Assembly (NCBI GenBank): GCA_040954595.2 | Contig: CM082597.2 | Coordinates: 3,286,001-3,350,000, forward strand | Reading direction: 5' to 3' | Length of the DNA stretch: 64,000 nucleotides | Source: Balanoglossus misakiensis | Taxonomy: Eukaryota; Hemichordata | Shown here: in pieces, positions 35,518 to 62,714 of the stretch | Position numbering within the stretch: position 1 is the stretch's first letter | Layout of the letters: each line of letters opens with the position of its first letter | Notes under the pieces: generated by a model | Seen by the model: the letters and a program-made list of their open reading frames with translations, nothing else | What the model was told of the DNA's origin: nothing | Databases searched by the model: none | Position numbers and translations under genes: made by a program

Positions 35518-38500
35518 TGGGTCATATTAGATCACATTTGTCCGTTGCATTTAGCGACTTCAAAAGTCACTGGCAAGTTTACGCTGGACTTTATTGACAA
35601 CACCTTCATTTATCTGTTGATCACAGAGTACGTCCGCAGTTCGGACGAGCTCAAGATACTTGATACGAAAACACATTTCTGCTACTGCAAAACAACGTGT
35701 ACACGTGGCGTCAATCGAAAGCAAAACAAACTGGCCGGCTTGTCGATTTCACTGTGTCGATTTCATTCGGGCAGTCGCTACAGTATGACGGTTGAAACTG
35801 CGACTTATCCACCGTGCGCGTTCAAACGGTGGTTGGTCGAGCGTGTTTACATTTTAATCGCCTTATCTGATCAGATCTGCTTGAATGAGTAAGTTGAATA
35901 ATTATCGCGCGATAAAAGAGCGAGGACTCTTGCGATTTTATCGTGCGATGTCGGACTGAAAACCACTTGAAATCTGACAGTGCGCGATTGAAATATACTG
36001 AGCGTCGCGTCTGATTGCGTGCACGCCCACCAGCAGACGACGCGACGTCGATGAACGTACGCGACGCAGTAGTGAATCACCCGGTGGCCTTGTCAGTATA
36101 TCCGCCTACGGGGTATCATACCACACCGGTGTATTCTTCAGAACAATCAACAAAAAGTCAATGTCGGAATCTCATAAAACTGCAAGGAAGTGACACAGAC
36201 TACTTCTATTGCCATGTACTGATAACATTCCTTCCCAAAAAGGTAGAGCGCATTTTTCCTAGTTTGATAAAGACAGCTAAGGTTATTTGATATGAGATTT
36301 TGCCGCAAGAAACAAATATCTGAACTTATCTGAAACAAACTGAAACATTTACAGATCAAATGATAACAACAGTACCTGGTGTTTAGACTTCATTCATTCG
36401 GCTCTGGAGTTTTCTTAAAACAATTTAGCATTGAAAGTTGTTTATTTATTTATTATAAAGTATGCATTCCGATGTACCCGGGGACATTTGAGGTCACGGA
36501 GAGTTTCCGAACAACCGCGTTGAATTCCGGCAGTCAGCTGAAGGACAGATAACTCACTTCTCGCATGTCGCTGGCTGTAAGGAATGATATGTATTAATAA
36601 TAATACAAAACTGTTTTCTATCTAGATGTTCATATATTTGAGTAATTTTGGTGATTTTTTTGGCAAACCTAAGGGGTAATGTATGCGGACCCCCTGTCTT
36701 CCTAATATTTGTTATTCTGCCCCGAATTTCGCTTACAGCTTTAAAACAAGTTCCTTGTAAAATAAATAATTATACGAAACTGATCAGCCAATCTGTTCAA
36801 TGTTTATTTTGTCAACTTATTTAAAAGAAACTTTCATAGCGCAATTTCTTTCCACTTGAAGAGCCCCAAATTATGTGTACATTTCAGCCAGTCAAGATTT
36901 CCTTGACTGAAATCAACGAGAAATAAATTTGGTACAACTTTCAAGGAAAACCTAATTAATTGATTGATTAATTAATTAATTAATTGACTGATAAACCACA
37001 TAATTGATGTAGACGTAAAACAATAAACATGCCCCCTCTCCCATAAAATGACTAGGGAATTACTAATTAAATTGAATTACGAATTAAATTGAGCTGGGTT
37101 TACTGTACTTCAGTAATTCTAGCCTTGCTGCCCACAGTAATTATTGTAGCATCTGAAAATGAAAGGAATCTCAGTAATCTGATTTGCAGATTATTTCTGA
37201 ACTGTCTATGCTACAACCAGGACTGTGAGGTAGGATTTACATGATGTGGCATTGAAAGAATTCAGTTCATATTACATTTATTCACTGATTGCAACTTAAA
37301 TTAAGTAACACAGAGACTGGTCAAAATATCAAAATTATTTGTATTAAATATGAAAATTGAATTTTAAAAAAGCAATATAATTTACAGAAGTATAACATGA
37401 GCCTTGCTTGTTGACCTTGAAAAGGTTAAGGTTTGTGTTCAGTCATGGTGACCTTGTAGGCAGCTTTGCTTCTGTGTAAAATACTGTGGTTGCTCAGTTT
37501 AGACCAATGGCTGTAAAATGCTTCTTTGTATGTGTGTGGGATGTACCTGGGTGGGTTTGGCAGATTTTACACAGGCAATCTCAGGATGTGAAAGAAAGTC
37601 ATTTGAGCAAAAAGCTTGTGGTCATCAGAGGTGTGATGTCATAGCAGATGTTTGTCATGGCAACCATTTTGTCTTTCAGTTTTACAAAAAATGTAAATCT
37701 AATAAAAAAAAGCCTTTGTACCCTATAATCCCTGAAAACCTAATTTCTAGGATTATAGTGTTGAAGTCTTTCAGGTGTTGAAACCTTGGTCAACCCACAG
37801 CCCCTAGGGTCTATGGTCAACCCTCCTTCAAGATAATATTTGCCTTGGATAAATGTTTGTGAACTTGCAGTCTGTGTGTCGAGTGTTTGCACAATGGTGG
37901 TACAGTCTACAGCCTGGGAAAACACTTCATTGCCTTCATCACATTGAAGACAGGGGAGGTTTTGTTTAGTGGACGGATTTGTCAATTGGTGACATGTCTG
38001 TCAAACATACAAGTGGTCCTCTTTACAAGTCTAAATGAGGTCAGGGTGTATGTGCGTGTGTGTGTGAAAATGTACTTGAACTTTACGCTTCACAGATACC
38101 CCTGGCTTGTATTACTAGAAAGTTGAGTGGTTGAGTTTCTGAACACTTTGCAAACTCTACAGTAGGCTGGATATTTTAAAGAAATAGGAAACCAAGCATG
38201 ACTCATATAGCTCAAAAGTTTATTTTTGAATACTTAGAGGTAGACCACACAGAAAAAAATATATTATGAAGAGTTTATAGTTAGTCCATTTCTACAGTCT
38301 CCAGTTTCCCAGTGAATCGTTATTCAAGTCATTCTGTGTTGGAATCATGAGGATAGATTCTAGACTGATTTTTAAAAAAACGACAGCACCTTGGAGACAT
38401 GTACTGTGTTGTTTGGACAGTTACATTTCCTGTCATGTGCCTTCTGGTCAGAAGCGTCTGGTTTTCTTTTCGTAAACATGTTTACTTGGAAACAAAAGTG

Positions 38501-40292
38501 CTGGGCAGTCTTGCGACAGACAGATTTGACCACAAATACTCAAGACTCTCTCACAGTCATCCCAGCCTTTCAAAACCGGTACCCAGAATTCAGAATGTTC
38601 TATGAGGCAATATGACATTATTAAATATACACTATTGACTTGTTACACACTATCTTTCCTGTGCCCCTTAATACAGACAGGAAACATAGAGTAGATCTGT
38701 ACACATGATAATCTCATGTTGCCATGATAAGGAGTTTCCTGAAAATACTATCATGCAAACTCCAGACCAGACTGCTTCTGAATTAGACAGTGAATGTTGT
38801 CTAGAGCCAGGCAATTTTTCCAGACATCTGTTCATCATTGTCATAAAAATATGGGAGCACCTTTGCATACCAAAGATAGCATGTCTCACGCCATATTCAA
38901 ATGACATGTTCGCTTCATGTAAAATATTAATATTTGTCTTGAAATGTGCACAGAAATCTATTCATTTCGATGCAAGATTTCCATATGAAAATTTAAGTAT
39001 CATATTATGAATGACTGTTTTCACTTTTAATTTTTAATCAAAAATTTTCCACAAAACAAAAATGACTTTGAAATTACATTTACATAGCACCAATTCTTTA
39101 ATTAATCTGACATGTTTTAACACAAGTTATGACATGTATGACTATCAAATCAACACACATAATGTTATATACAGCGTGTATAAAACAATGGATCAACACA
39201 AACATAAAAAAATATTATAACAACCGAACCATGGAATGTCATCTGTCTATGTGATTACAGAACATTCCAAGTGAACCGTGGACAGCTTGATGACTTTGTG
39301 TCACGAGATCACAAGGTCAGTCAATATCGGCGAATTAGTTATGATTATACGGCAATTATTTCATACAGTTGAACAATCTAGGGCAGTTATATTTATAGTC
39401 ATCATATCCAGAGATGGTCATACTGCTTCTAGTATCACAATCTGATATTTCGTAAGGATCCAAAAAATGTACAATTGTATTCATGCATTCATGAATTTTT
39501 AACGATTTATTCCAATAAGCTAAACTACAAATGCATTTTACGTTTAGAAATGAAACCATTCTTTTTCCATGTGCGCAACGCTCCATACCAAAATTTATAC
39601 AGAGAAGACCCCCTTTGGTAATTTACAGGAAACCTTCCAGTCTTTGCATGGCTGCATGGACATAAAAATTGTGGACCTGGTTTCTATCCTTAGATACAGA
39701 CCACTGTGTGGTTGTGAAAACAGATTACAATTCCTGTCAGAGGTAGCTTTCAGGAAACCTGCCAGCCAACGACAGCTATGTGTTACAATCATTTGTCCCA
39801 AGACTCTCTGAGTATGTAATGTCTTGCACCTGTTCTGTTTGCCTTTCCCAGCTCATATTCAGACAACAAAAAAAGACTTCCCTTTACAACTAGACGCTAG
39901 TCGTGGACTTGTTGTTTACATACTCTCACAGAATTTATTCCCCTCTTACAAGTTGTTGAAGATTTCCTGTGAACACACCAATGTTTGAGTTGAAGTCTGT
40001 GAAACAAGAAAGTAAATTTGTATGGCCTGGCCAAATTTACCATTGCTATTTTTGCCAAATGTCAGTGGACATGTGTTTAGATAGGTTGCCTGTGTTTGTT
40101 AGAATATAAATACCAAAAGTCTGGCCAGACCTTAATATAGGTATTCTAAAAGTCATGAATAATCACAATGAGTAAGACATCTTGTTCAAATGACTCCATA
40201 TTGTCAACTTCAAGCCTCTCTGTTCCCATCATAAATTACCTCCATTGAAAAGTTTACGGTTAGCTTGACATTTAAGAGCTGTTGAACCAAAG

Positions 40293-40441
40293 TTAATCAC
40301 CGATCCCCTCCCGGAAGACCTTTTAATCCAAATTGGGCCTAACAACCCCTGTAATCCCCATGGTACGGCCCATCTGGCCATGGTAAATCACTGGAATATC
40401 GCACACAGCAGGGAATCCAGGGGATGGCCGGGGATCGTTAA
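40293..40441. mobile_element. 149-bp TTAA-ended inverted-repeat element
   Basis: The left end is TTAATCACCGATCCCC and the right end is GGGGATCGTTAA, so TTAA occurs at both termini with GATCCCC-type inverted repeats. The interior holds CCATGGTACGG and CATCTGGCCATGG, which also pair. It differs in sequence from the CCCTTTCACC family. Confidence 0.45.
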
Positions 40442-43400
40442 ATTATAAAAGTCATGAATGATCACAGTACTAGAGTAGGTTATCTGTGGTATCACATCAA
40501 AGGCTGTGTATCACTAAAAAGTTTACTTTCAACAGTAGCTGGCTGATAGATAAAGAGTGATTTAAGTCTACCCATAAAAATGGCACATTGGTCCCTTCTG
40601 AGAATTGGCAGAGCAGTGTGTAATCATGTCAGATAGGCACGTCTTTGTAAAAACTAAAGAATGATAATTAACACATGACTGGCTATCAGCATCCATGTCT
40701 CAGAAAGTAAAAAGCATTGTGGTCATTGGTAGTCTATACTACAATGTATACGATGTTCAGCAGATTAAAATTGCTGACACAGCACTTTACAAAGCCATTG
40801 TTTGACTTTCACGCGGTTTAACATCAGTAATTAATGCGTTGACCTCTTTATGTTATTGTGAATTTTGATACTTCTATGCTTGACACGAAGAATTCAAAAA
40901 GTCGCATCCCACCTTCAAAAAGGGGAAGTGGTCACAATTTATTTTTAGTGGATCTTTATACATCCTTGTGAGTAGTTTGTGTTCAAGTTCATGATGATGA
41001 ATAATTTAAACCACAGCAAAAATCGACAGCCGTGTCATGCTGCGACTGTACCATGCACACACACTCATGAAGAGCTAGCCTTGACACCGTGTCAAGAATT
41101 CACCACATACCTCCGCAGGACATCACATTCACAGCTGTTCCCCAACCATCCAAACTCTGTCACCATAAAAATAAAATCTACATCGATGATGGAAACACAG
41201 GGAAAGAAAATATTCCTGGACATTCCATTGGTGTGTGACGTATCGTACATGACGGGAATATTAGTATTCCTGGGAATGAGTTTTCCCAATGGAGAGAGAA
41301 AAAAAATTTCTCCTTTGGCCGAAATTTGTCGGAATGAAGAGCTCGGTGACCTTAAGACACAGTTTCAAGAGTGACTCATAGTGTGAGAGGTATTTAAGTT
41401 AGAGCTGTACAATGTTTGATACTCAGTGCCCATGGAAAATTATTGTAGAATATATCGATTTAAGCATTCACCCTGTCTAGATGGAACACTGTACTGCCTC
41501 AACCAACCCTGCAGAGTACTTGAGTTTTGGAGGTGTTAATCTCAGCTGAATAGCAAATTCACCTTACACATGATTGACTTCAGCAAGTTCAGAATGGCAA
41601 GTTTTTTTCTGAAAGCTATAGACTGCTGAATTACAGGTGATCAACAAACAGGAGGTCATCTTCCTTTCATCTCCCGCGACCTACAAAACCTCAAACACCA
41701 CCAGCACACACCAGATATTAAAGTCATTATTTAGCCCATACAAGGGAACGACCGCCGCACCCCTAAGCACTTGCGACGTCTTTTGTACCGCAATCCAATT
41801 CAACCCCCTCACACCGGTTTCATGCAGACTTTTAATTCACTGCGCTACACAATACACAAGTCCCTGGCCACGTTTGCTTGTTAACTCGGCCTGCAGGCTC
41901 TGCGGTTCCGTTCAACACCTATCACCCATTACAGATGCGATGCCAGATCATTAGATTCTGAAAATTTTCAGGCGCGATCGCTGAAGGGGAAATGTGGTCA
42001 ATGACATTTCCACTCGTAGTCGGACATCATTCCAAGTCTCACTGCACATGCAGACATGCTGCATACTGATGTATAAAATACTGAAATTGTCCGCCGATTT
42101 ACTATAAATCATTTCATCCAATTACTTTAAACAAACCTAGTCAGTTATCTTAATCAAATATCACTTTCATCGTTGTGTGAATTTATGCACAGGACCAAGC
42201 CAGCTACAGATGGCTGTTACCTGCAACCGGTTAGCCAGAGCAATATTCTTTCATCCACCCACATGTCAAAACAGGCTGTCATCCAGTAATATAAATGTAA
42301 CTGGCGATTTGTTTGACTAATAAAATGCATAAATAAAAAATTTGGTCGCCACCTCTAACCCATTGCCCCCAAATCTAAGGAATAATATTATGTTTATAAA
42401 AAAGTATGTCAATGATTTTTCCATTGACATCGGTCGAATACCAGTTGGGTGGAAACAAATTGCTCATTAGACGTCCTCCACCATATCGTACTTGTAAATC
42501 GTATCTGTAATTGGCCACATGGCGTTTGGCTTCTTCTATTGGATGTTGAGTGCGGTGTTCTCTTGTACGAGATGAAGACTGATACAGAGCAGAAATAGAA
42601 GGGGTGGCTCACCGAGGTCATACTTGTAGGTCGTCGGATGCTGACCCAAAAAATGACCCTTGTTGAAATTCGTGGACCTACACTCAGTGCTAGTACTAGA
42701 CACCTGATATATGGTAGCCAGGGACCTAATGTGAATCTCGCTTTTTTCCCTCAATTCCCAGACATGTCATGACATATAAGAAGTAGGCTAAAGCCAATCT
42801 TGAGAAATACCCCCAAAATAAATAAATAAACCATCAGCTTCTGAAATTGAGCAGGTTATGGTGTCGGCAGTCGATCAGGGGTAGAAAAAAAATCTCGGGA
42901 GTTAATAGCTTGACCTAGAGGGCAATCGGGAACACAGGGTGCACTATTTGTGTTTTGAGATCACTGCGGGGACAAGCAGCGCATTCCAGCATAACTTACT
43001 GCAGGCAGTTCAGTAATCGGCAGCACGATTTTACCGTAGTATTTGTCTCGAAAATCAAATTCTTTAATTTTTTCTCGTAATTTTTTTGCACATGGAAACT
43101 TTTAGATATTCTCTCTTAAAATTAGGAATAAAAATAAGGGCCAATGTGCAAAATTTTGAATGAGATCATAGCAAAATTGTCTCAAATTTGAAACTCAAAA
43201 TGGCTGCCAATTGTACCGTACAGTTCGCCGTGTTTTAATTGTGCAATCGACAATGAACTAAACTATTCAACAAATCCATACAGCTTACAACAAACAAGGC
43301 CAATCGCACACCAAAAGTGCCAAGACGCAAGTCCAATCACCCCTATTACCTTGTAAATGGACTGAACCATACCATACAAATCAATAGCCAGAGGGCCAGT

Positions 43401-44472
43401 CCACTAGTCTCAGGGTGACCGCAATCAAAAGCCTAATACAGCACTCCAGAAACAACAACAACATCAGCAGTTAGGAATTCCAATTTCCAATTGTCTGGTC
43501 AAGTTCCTCACATACTGGAGAGTCTAATTTTAATTTCATGAGCTGTAGACAAACCGGGTGCATTGTTAGCCCGGCCATTGAATTCACCAAGGCCATGCTT
43601 TTGTGCCAGAGGTGACTCACAGACCGTGGCAGTTGGGTTTGTGCCGTACACGGCAAACAGTTGCCGAAAATTGGATTGTAGTTGACACTGAAAAGAACAA
43701 CTAACTTCACATTGAATGGAAAGTCTGTGGTCTGCCATTGCTCGTGCAGTAGAACTGTCATCATTGGATAATTGTCCCACAAATGCAGGATTTCCACTAT
43801 ACAGGACCAATCACGAACTATATAGTTAAACGGTATATGGTAAGCTAGAATTTGTTTAAAACATGCGAAAATTCACACCTCTGTCCTAAAGTTGTGAACT
43901 ACTTTGCAAGATAATCAGGTTTTCATTAACACTTTCTGTTAAATTCACTTCAATTTTACTACTGTATCAGCATTGAATGATGTTGAGAATCTCTTTACAT
44001 AAGAGTCATGTTGGACCAACTGGCCTGGATCAGATTCAGAATGTGTCCAAATCGAAACATGTGTAACCATAGTTCTAGAATCTATTTACCCAGACATTGC
44101 TTAACAAATCTATTTAGCATTTTTTGGTTACCAATGCGAAAAAACAGTCGAGTATTTAAACTCCATAGTTTGTCCGCCCAAAATGTCAATAACATTAAAC
44201 TATCAGGAAAAGTTTGTTGCATAGGATATTGGTCCTGTGTAAATACACACGACCTGCTAATTGTGGATTTAATGCCAACACATAGACCTGGGTGTCCTAT
44301 AAATTATCCAGTCAAGTAGATCTTGTGTCAATATGATGTAAAATACTTGCAGTCTTGCCCTACTTTTTACAACTGATCCATCGACCCCATGTGTGTTGGT
44401 TGTTGTGTGTGACCGACCGAATATTTGGACTTTGTTCAGATAATATTGGCACACCCAGAGTTCCCCTGTTCT

Positions 44473-44566
44473 TTAACCCATTTCACCACAGTGGTTCAGT
44501 CCAAATCCATTGATTTCTATGGTAAAATTGGACCTCTGAAGAGGGATCTGGGGGTGAAAGGGTTAA
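44473..44566 (+). mobile_element. TTAA-ended MITE, copy E
   Basis: TTAA at both ends, with interior nearly identical to copies A and B. It lies ~340 bases upstream of the PHLDB start-codon exon. Confidence 0.85.
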
Positions 44567-44970
44567 TCCTCAGTGGCAGACATTTTAAAATTTGAAACAC
44601 AGATGTACCGGTAGTTACGTATACTGTGACAGTGTTATTGCTAAGGTTGGATGATATAGGTTCATTTGGGAGCTAAATTGACCATAACATTTCTGCTACC
44701 CACATATATGAAGTTGCATTCCATATACCTGTGGGAACAGGTTATTTAGTCTGAAAAAACCTTCATCAGTTATGTCTACTACCCAATTGACTGACCACTT
44801 GTATGTAGGAAGTCAAAGGTACTGTTGGGATAATTTGCAAGACCGGTTCATGGAGTTATGTCCAGTTGCAAAACAAGTGACTTTTTAAATTCTTTTTGTA
44901 TTTTCAGATCCTTAGAGGCGTGGTAAATTATTGGACAATTGGATCAAGAAATAGAAGACATTGTTGAAAA

Positions 44971-59006
<14,036 letters not shown>

Positions 59007-59116
59007 AATCAACGCCAAAGCAATCATGTCCAGAACATGGAAACGAAGTCACCTTGTTATCTTCACATAAGAAGTCAATTCCTTGTACAGATACCTATTT
59101 GATCCCTCTTGCCATT

Positions 59117-59210
59117 TTCAACCTGTCACCCCCATCTCCCGGTACATGGTCTATACTCCACCACTGGAAACAATGAGACTACAACAAAGTTTGGTGGTGA
59201 CAGGGTTTAA
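59117..59210 (-). mobile_element. TTAA-family MITE, copy F, in the PHLDB 3' UTR
   Basis: CAACCTGTCACCCCCATC at the left and GGTGGTGACAGGGTTTAA at the right form the inverted termini; TTAA remains only at the right. The orientation is the same as copies C and D. Confidence 0.65.
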
Positions 59211-61294
59211 CCCATACAGTGGTAGCAGCTCATAGAGTCTTGTTTGTGTTTGAATCGTAACCCCTGTACAACTCGGAATTCTCTCCCACCATTGGCATCC
59301 TTTGGTACCGAGTTTCTATTTATTTGACTATCCATCAGGTGTTAGTATTTTTCTCGATATAAAACCACATTTCTTATATTTTTATGTAAACTTGCGACAT
59401 TTTATATGACAGACATGTTTATACATCATTTCCAGTAGCTTATCCTGTTCCTATTTCAGATGGTACAACACACCTGCTTTAATGGCCTGTCGCTAATTCT
59501 ACAGAATTAAATGGTAACCACAAGTGCCTTTACACACACAAGTCTCGGATATTGTTTGGGCAAAGTTTTAGAATGACAGTGGTCAGTATCAAGGCAATGT
59601 TTGCAAAGATTACCGCAAACTGGTCCTGTAATTCATGTGGGCAGGACCGAGAAGTGGAAACAAATTTGATTATATTCAGAGGCAAAAATTATGACTTAAA
59701 AAGTTACTTTCAAACTATTGGTACAAGTAAACAACTTGTGACTTAAGAAACTCATCAGCATTTTTGGTAACAATTTCAGTATTATGTGCATTATTTTTAT
59801 ATCACAAATCCAAGATTCTTATATTTAGAAAGTAACTATCAGTATTCACTCAAGCTTGCCAACCAAAGATGTGAATTGAAAATCAATATGGATGCTTTTC
59901 ATACTTGGTTTCAACTTTTTAAGATGAATGAGTACGAGAATGAATATCTCTTGCCGCGAATGAGAATGGCTGTCTGGATGTATTCGAGGCTCACAAAGTT
60001 CTACACACAGGAAACTACAAACCTGCGGTATATCAAAATTGTTTTTTTTTAGATGAAGCATTTCTGGTGTTATCACTGAGCAAGAACATGGTAATTTCGT
60101 TCATCAAGTTTCTGTTTCTTGACTATTCTGGGTTTAGTTTAGAATGATTTCATTGTATATACTGCTTCTTCACAACAGGGGTCAAGTTTTGTATCTCAAA
60201 TTAAAAGGAAAAAAAACTAACATATCTTCAAGGCATCATAAACGTTTCTTGATATCCACTTCACTCAACAAACTTCTTATCGGTGCTACAGCATTGTGAA
60301 TACACTGTTTTTAAGACAAAAATTCGCCCTCCTATGTTTTATGTGTATAAAAGATATATTCATTGATGTAAAACCAAGTGTTATTATTTTAATATTTAAC
60401 GAATTGGTCTTACTTACAGTAAACTAATACTGCCAAAATATGGAAACGTTCTTATGTATGTTCATGTATACACCCAAAAACTAAAAAAGGAATATTTTAC
60501 CGAAAAAGGCAACATGAAAGTTTTAATTTTTTGGAAATTTGATGCAATGTAACTTTTTGAACTAATATTTGATACATGGTTTTGTAATTGGGTCATATAT
60601 TTTTCAAATACAAGGAATATTTGTATGGTAGTTCTCATGTGTCACGGCTATTGTTCCCTTCAGAATGTATGCATGTGTGCAGATGTGTGTGTTGCACCGA
60701 ACTAAGAATAATGTGGAACTGAACGGACTGCACAACATGAGTGAATTAATTATCAGGCTTACAAAAACGTCATCAACTTGTACACCATGTGTTAAACATG
60801 CTCACGCTAATTTATATATCAGCCAATCAGCTGGAACGATTGAAAAGTGTCCATCTGTGTGTAGAGATTCCATCTGTGTATATAGAGATTTCCATTGGAT
60901 GAACGCGAGCACGCGCAAGGCATGTCTTCACCAGGTGCTTTTTACATATTTGTAGCGTGGTCCACTTCATTTGTGTCACCACTTTCACAGCGGAATTACC
61001 GTGTCTGATGACGAATATGTATTCGTTGCCCAAAGCACGCGCCAAGAAAAGGAGCTACAGGAATAAAAAAAAAACGCGAAGAGGATCAGGAGAGAACTGG
61101 TTGTTCCAGGATTCTGGGGAACTTCTTGAGGAAAATGTGCATAGCCCATTGTCGAACGAGAGTGTCATTCATTCTGGTTTGCGGAGGTCACCGCCATCAA
61201 CAGCAAGTAAGCACGCATTACCATATTTCATTGTACCGGCACGTAAAGAATACTAACAGACTTATCACCAATTTGCAATACAGAATGTCAACAT

Positions 61295-61300
61295 TTTATT
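61295..61300 (-). terminator. AATAAA polyadenylation signal of the WxxW-domain gene
   Basis: TTTATT on the plus strand is AATAAA on the gene strand, 200 bases after the stop codon. Confidence 0.6.
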
Positions 61301-61499
61301 GAGTTTCTGGGTTTGCACTGACAACAAATCCAAGGAAAGTGATAGTTCAAAAAGACTTGATTACAACTACAAGATGCTTTTAAGACAGGTTCGTGGTTAC
61401 CTACTTTGTAAATCAAGGCAAGAAAAGAAAACACTGTTTTAACCGTTTGCCAGTTCTGTCATACGTCGAAAAGGGATATGAAGCTTAAAATTGTACAAA

Positions 61500-62632
61500 T
61501 CAGATTTCTGCACAACAAAACTTTATTTTGTAGTCTTGACAAGGTTGGCCACTAGGTTGGTCTTGAGTGCGGCAAGCGAATCCCATGGACTTGTTATACC
61601 CATAAAACAGGTCTCCCGTGCGGTGAGCTTCCGTTACCCCGTCGGCGGCGCTCACGACATAAATCGCTGAGGGGGACCTACACATTTCATCTGGGAAATT
61701 GGTATACGCCCTCGCTGGGGATTCCCAATCTCCACCTCCAGTTGGTTGGTCCATGTTGAAATATCTTGTCCATTGTCCACTGCATTCTATTGATGAACAT
61801 TACATAGCGCAGCGGTTAAAATTACTGTAAACTGAAGTGATCATTATGTCGTGCATGATTTAAGAATTTTAACAACCATGTCAAAACACCCTGACTACAA
61901 AAAAAGCCAAAAAGAAACGTTAAGAGTTGTGGATGTACATGTATTTAGTTGCTGTGTTTAAAGAACCGAGGGAACTTGATTTAACCAATCAGATATTACG
62001 TACGACACAGCAATGCCCCGCTGTCAATAGCAAAGGTTTTGGCTGCTGCGATTGGTTGTTTTATGGTATCTGCATGACTATATGGTAATTCTTGGCACCA
62101 TTCTTATAGCTCATTAAAATAAATGGATCCGTCCATTTTTAGTGCATTGTGACCGTATATGATAAATCATTTGCCACAATACGCGGAAGACTGGTATCAT
62201 TACAATTTCTATTTTGATAGTGCTAAATATATCGAGACATACCCGGTTCTGGATAAATGGGATAGACGAATTTTGCCCTGTTAAAATAAAAACGTGAGAT
62301 ATAACATGAATGAGCCGCCTGAACATAAACTGTTAACTCTGTGTCTAGCAGACAAGTGCAAATATATAAATGTGAAACACTAAGCGATTCTTTCATTAAT
62401 TTTTGTTCTTGTTTGATGGAACGTACACAACGAATACCGTGTACAAACTTTGTTTGGATAATGAAATGAATTGTGTTTTTGGAAATCTCGGAGATTATAC
62501 AGCTTTGAAGGACGATAGTACTTGGTCTATAACGTGGAACAAAACCTCTTCAAGACATGTAGATAGTTACCTTCCGTAGACAAAGAGCACAGAAGCGACA
62601 ATTAACACCAATAGGGCTCGAGAACCTTTCAT
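61500..62632 (-). CDS. Small secreted protein with a single WxxW (Mucin2_WxxW) domain, 3 exons, 127 aa
   Basis: Exon 1 (62632-62571) encodes a clean signal peptide (MKGSRALLVLIVASVLFVYG). Exon 2 (62277-62243) is a 35-nt microexon (AKFVYPIYPEP). Exon 3 (61786-61500) encodes the domain and stop. Junction phases (2, then 1) fit exactly and splice sites are GT/AG. The domain runs from C34 to the end: CSGQWTRYFNMDQPTGGGDW, then C68, C104, C115 and a final KFCC (C123, C124). This is the pattern of the WxxW domain that accompanies mucin and CILP proteins, here on its own. The second Trp of WxxW is Tyr (W38, Y41). The mature protein would be ~106 aa with six cysteines, extracellular and disulphide-bonded. 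Function is unknown; a mucus or matrix role is inferred from the family. Upstream, TATATAA on the gene strand (62714-62708) suits a core promoter. Confidence 0.85.
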
Positions 62633-62645
62633 CTTCGAAGTTGTT

Positions 62646-62667
62646 AACAAACAAACAAACAAACAAA
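62646..62667. repeat. (AAAC)n microsatellite in the 5' leader of the WxxW-domain gene
   Basis: About five AAAC units lie between the putative TATA box and the start codon of the minus-strand gene, probably in or next to its 5' UTR. Confidence 0.85.
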
Positions 62668-62707
62668 TTACAAGCTATTTCCCGCAAATCAGCTATCTAT
62701 GTAGAAA

Positions 62708-62714
62708 TTATATA
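62708..62714 (-). promoter_or_regulatory. TATA box of the WxxW-domain gene
   Basis: TATATAA on the minus strand, 76 bases upstream of the start codon, would give a start of transcription near 62680 and a ~50-base leader. Inferred from position. Confidence 0.4.

Larger units (their letters stand above)
35518..44907. other. Long gene-free interval (putative PHLDB intron 1)
   Basis: This is 9.4 kb of AT-rich DNA in which no ORF resembles a protein. It includes an (ATTA/ATTG)n tract at 36952-36990, an inverted-repeat element at 40293-40441, MITE copy E at 44473-44566, and scattered CpG-rich bits near 35,900-36,060. Regulatory elements may be here, but none can be named from sequence alone. Confidence 0.5.
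59007..61499. other. PHLDB 3' UTR and convergent intergenic region
   Basis: MITE copy F begins ~110 bases after the PHLDB stop. The first poly(A)-like hexamer is ATTAAA at about 59504; no canonical AATAAA is near. Downstream DNA is AT-rich. A plus-strand ORF at 60957-61256 has an Arg/Lys-rich stretch but lacks supporting signals and is not called. AATAAA for the minus-strand gene lies at 61295-61300. Confidence 0.5.

Noticed and set aside
35545-35892. 115-codon ORF downstream of the putative PHLDB first exon
   Set aside because: No recognised similarity, weak start, and its left part falls within what looks like intron after a GTAAGT donor.
40979-41374. 131-codon plus-strand ORF in the long gene-free interval
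   Set aside because: Composition is non-coding-like and no family or splice context is visible.
60957-61256. 99-codon plus-strand ORF with an Arg/Lys-rich stretch
   Set aside because: A TTTCACAG acceptor and GCAAGTAAGC donor could frame an exon, but two reading frames are equally plausible and no neighbouring exon was found.
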